This document shows positions 7,524 through 8,205 of a DNA stretch of 8,205 bases, one piece after another. Both the position numbers and the translations under genes were made by a program. The notes below the pieces were generated by a model. That model was not told where the DNA came from and made no database searches. It saw only the letters and a program-made list of their open reading frames with translations. The stretch covers positions 1-8,205 of the forward strand of contig CALMNY010000116.1 in the NCBI GenBank assembly GCA_937872125.1, in the 5' to 3' direction. This stretch comes from an uncultured Candidatus Competibacteraceae bacterium. GTDB lineage: Bacteria; Pseudomonadota; Gammaproteobacteria; Competibacterales; Competibacteraceae. Position 1 is the first letter of the stretch, and each line of letters begins with the position of its first letter.

Positions 7524-7801
7524 AGCGTAAGGATTGCTGGAGCGTGAGGCGCGTAAACCGCTACTTCTCACAAGGGACACGGTAGGCTCACCGGCCAGCC
7601 GCCAGTACCCGGCCACAGTTGTTGGCGGAAACCGCGGTGGCGTGGTTGGCCCAGCTCCGCCAACAACTGTGGCCGGGTACTGGCGAAGCTGGCCAAGAAC
7701 AGCCTACCTTGTGGCGTGTGTGGCGTTGGAATTCCCGGACGGCGCAACGCCGCCCAAACGGCTAATGGAGGAACGCCTCACGCTCCAGCACTTCTTACGC
7801 T
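7524..7801 (-). ncRNA. retron msr-msd non-coding RNA
   Basis: The 278-nt segment directly upstream of the RT has the expected nested architecture. Outer arms 7774-7801 (a1) and 7524-7551 (a2) are complementary over 28 nt with two mismatches (7532/7793 and 7534/7791). The innermost 16 nt are perfect. On the minus strand a1 is followed by TTCCTCCATTAGCC; the TTAGC matches the usual context of the branching guanosine, here G at 7762. Next comes an msr hairpin at 7754-7737 (GG-CGGCG stem, 3-nt loop, one bulge). The msd is a long hairpin: perfect 30-bp arms 7656-7685 and 7600-7629, continued by 7-bp arms 7688-7694 and 7593-7599 past a 2-nt bulge, and an outer 8-bp stem 7701-7708 with 7581-7588. 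In known retrons the RT extends from the 2'-OH of the branching G, copying msd into a branched RNA-DNA molecule. Folding was done by eye and ends are approximate. Confidence 0.88.
7524..7801. repeat. outer inverted repeat a1/a2 (28 nt arms)
   Basis: Arms 7524-7551 and 7774-7801 are inverted copies with two mismatches, separated by 222 nt. The inner 16 nt (GCTGGAGCGTGAGGCG in the left arm on the plus strand) are identical. In retrons this pair forms the a1/a2 duplex that positions the branching guanosine and is needed for priming. The a2 arm ends 15 nt before the RT start codon. The arms are longer than the roughly 7-12 bp seen in the best studied E. coli retrons. Confidence 0.9.
7593..7694. 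repeat. long msd hairpin, perfect 30-bp core
   Basis: The arms 7600-7629 and 7656-7685 are exact reverse complements. The helix continues with 7593-7599 and 7688-7694 after an unpaired TT-type bulge at 7686-7687. The loop 7630-7655 is 26 nt and contains a small palindrome, ACCGCGGT. In an msDNA this would be a nearly fully paired 37-bp DNA stem. Alternatives such as a terminator or a MITE core are less likely, because there is no T tract and a retron RT lies directly downstream. Confidence 0.9.
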
Positions 7802-7825
7802 ACGGGCTTTTCGCTCCCTTGTCAA
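7797..7825 (-). promoter_or_regulatory. candidate sigma70-type promoter for the retron
   Basis: On the minus strand there is a perfect -35 hexamer TTGACA (7825-7820). A 17-nt spacer follows, then TAGCGT (7802-7797), which matches only three of six positions of a -10 box. It lies just before the retron RNA, where a promoter is needed. The weakness is position: the -10 box overlaps the outer end of the a1 repeat, so transcription would start inside a1 near 7790, leaving about the perfect 16-nt inner part of a1 in the transcript. A start further upstream, in the AT-richer stretch 7826-7855, is an alternative. Confidence 0.35.
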
Positions 7826-7942
7826 AAGTGGTGGTTAAATTGAAAAAGTCTGTGCTCACGCCGCCGCCGCCAGCGCCTTGTGGAGCCGTTCCGCCGTTTC
7901 GAAAGTCGGCCTGCTTGATCTCTCTGCTGGCTGGCGTCCTCC

Positions 7943-8205
7943 TTAGGGACGGAACACGTCTTCCAGGCTGGCCGCGTCCAGCACCCGGTCGCTCCAATGT
8001 TCAAGCTGCGCGGTGGTCGCCGCGCTAATCTGCGCTACCCGTTCATTCGGCAGCGGGCCAAAACGCCGAATCAGCAACCGTTGCAGCAACAGCGCCTCAC
8101 CCTTCTCGATGCCTTGCTCGATGCCCCGCTGCTCATGCTGGCGGGCCCAGGTCTCAAACCGATCAGCCAGTGTCATCTTCAACTCCTGCAAATCACGCAC
8201 TTTTG
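7943..8205 (-). CDS. Rpn/PD-(D/E)XK nuclease-transposase family protein, C-terminal part (DUF4351), partial
   Basis: The frame is open to the right edge and ends with TAA at 7943-7945, so only about 87 C-terminal residues are visible. A GTG at 8200 is in frame, but an AAA codon precedes it and the reading continues off the window, so it is probably internal. The visible part has a charged helix with the repeated-glutamine/glycine pattern EQRGIEQGIEKGE, then a segment starting LLQRLLIRRFGPLP and ending near LEDVF. This order is typical of DUF4351 at the end of Rpn-family proteins (recombination-promoting nucleases, often annotated as transposases). The catalytic PD-(D/E)XK domain would lie off the window. 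It is on the same strand as the retron but separated from it by 141 bp of non-coding DNA and the retron RNA. It is more likely a neighbour in an accessory region than an operon member. Family call is fairly sure; function is known only for relatives. Confidence 0.75.
   Translation of the reverse strand, partial: KVRDLQELKMTLADRFETWARQHEQRGIEQGIEKGEALLLQRLLIRRFGPLPNERVAQISAATTAQLEHWSDRVLDAASLEDVFRP

Noticed and set aside
6234..7547. 437-aa open frame on the plus strand
   Set aside because: Antisense to the reverse transcriptase, whose motifs (NAXXH, YADD, VTG) are unmistakable.
7509..7616. 36-residue N-terminal extension of the RT from ATG 7616
   Set aside because: It would be encoded within the msd hairpin and a2 arm; ATG 7508 has a GGAAA site and leaves the retron RNA non-coding.
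7524..7801. Interpretation of the nested inverted repeats as a MITE or insertion element
   Set aside because: No flanking target duplication is evident, and the position, UUAGC motif and adjacent retron RT fit an msr-msd much better.
7524..7801. CRISPR array or tandem repeats
   Set aside because: Repeats are inverted and nested, not direct and regularly spaced.
7800..8004. Short minus-strand frames (7800-7997, 7822-8004) between the Rpn gene and the retron
   Set aside because: They mostly overlap the end of the Rpn gene in other frames, have low-complexity Gly/Arg stretches and lack a convincing start signal.

Overview
This is a GC-rich window, apparently from a proteobacterium. Every credible gene is on the minus strand, so transcription runs from right to left. 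A gammaproteobacterium related to Candidatus Competibacter is possible, because Rpn-type proteins with a DUF4351 tail are common there. That placement rests only on composition and gene content and is weak.

Layout in transcription order: (1) at the right edge, the C-terminal part of an Rpn/PD-(D/E)XK nuclease-transposase-like protein ending in a DUF4351 domain. (2) A non-coding stretch (7509-7942) holding what looks like a complete retron msr-msd RNA. Its parts are a 28-nt outer inverted repeat (a1/a2, two mismatches), a UUAGC candidate branch-guanosine motif, a short msr hairpin, and a very long msd hairpin with a perfect 30-bp core. (3) A 433-aa retron reverse transcriptase starting 15 nt after a2, with NAXXH, YADD and VTG motifs. 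(4) A 152-aa WGR-domain protein overlapping the RT by 8 nt. (5) A 965-aa HEAT/ARM-like alpha-helical repeat protein starting 9 nt later. (6) A PIN-domain toxin-like gene and a 70-aa probable antitoxin, joined by an ATGA overlap and visibly lower in GC. (7) A large WD40-plus-HEAT protein that starts at a GTG behind a strong AAGGAG site at 2163 and runs off the left edge.

The RT, WGR and HEAT genes are so tightly packed that they almost certainly form one operon, read as a retron defence module: RT plus msDNA as sensor, WGR/HEAT/WD40-HEAT proteins as effector or scaffold. From memory, and not checked here, the closest named class is retron type XIII, which has ARM-repeat and winged-helix/SWIM partners. 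WGR plus HEAT proteins also recall the E. coli yehH-Q region, which encodes WGR, MoxR ATPase, VWA and SWIM proteins. The unusual points here are the WGR protein next to the RT, two different HEAT proteins of which one has a WD40 front end, and a toxin-antitoxin cassette lodged between them. The system continues beyond the left edge, so the full gene set cannot be judged from this window.
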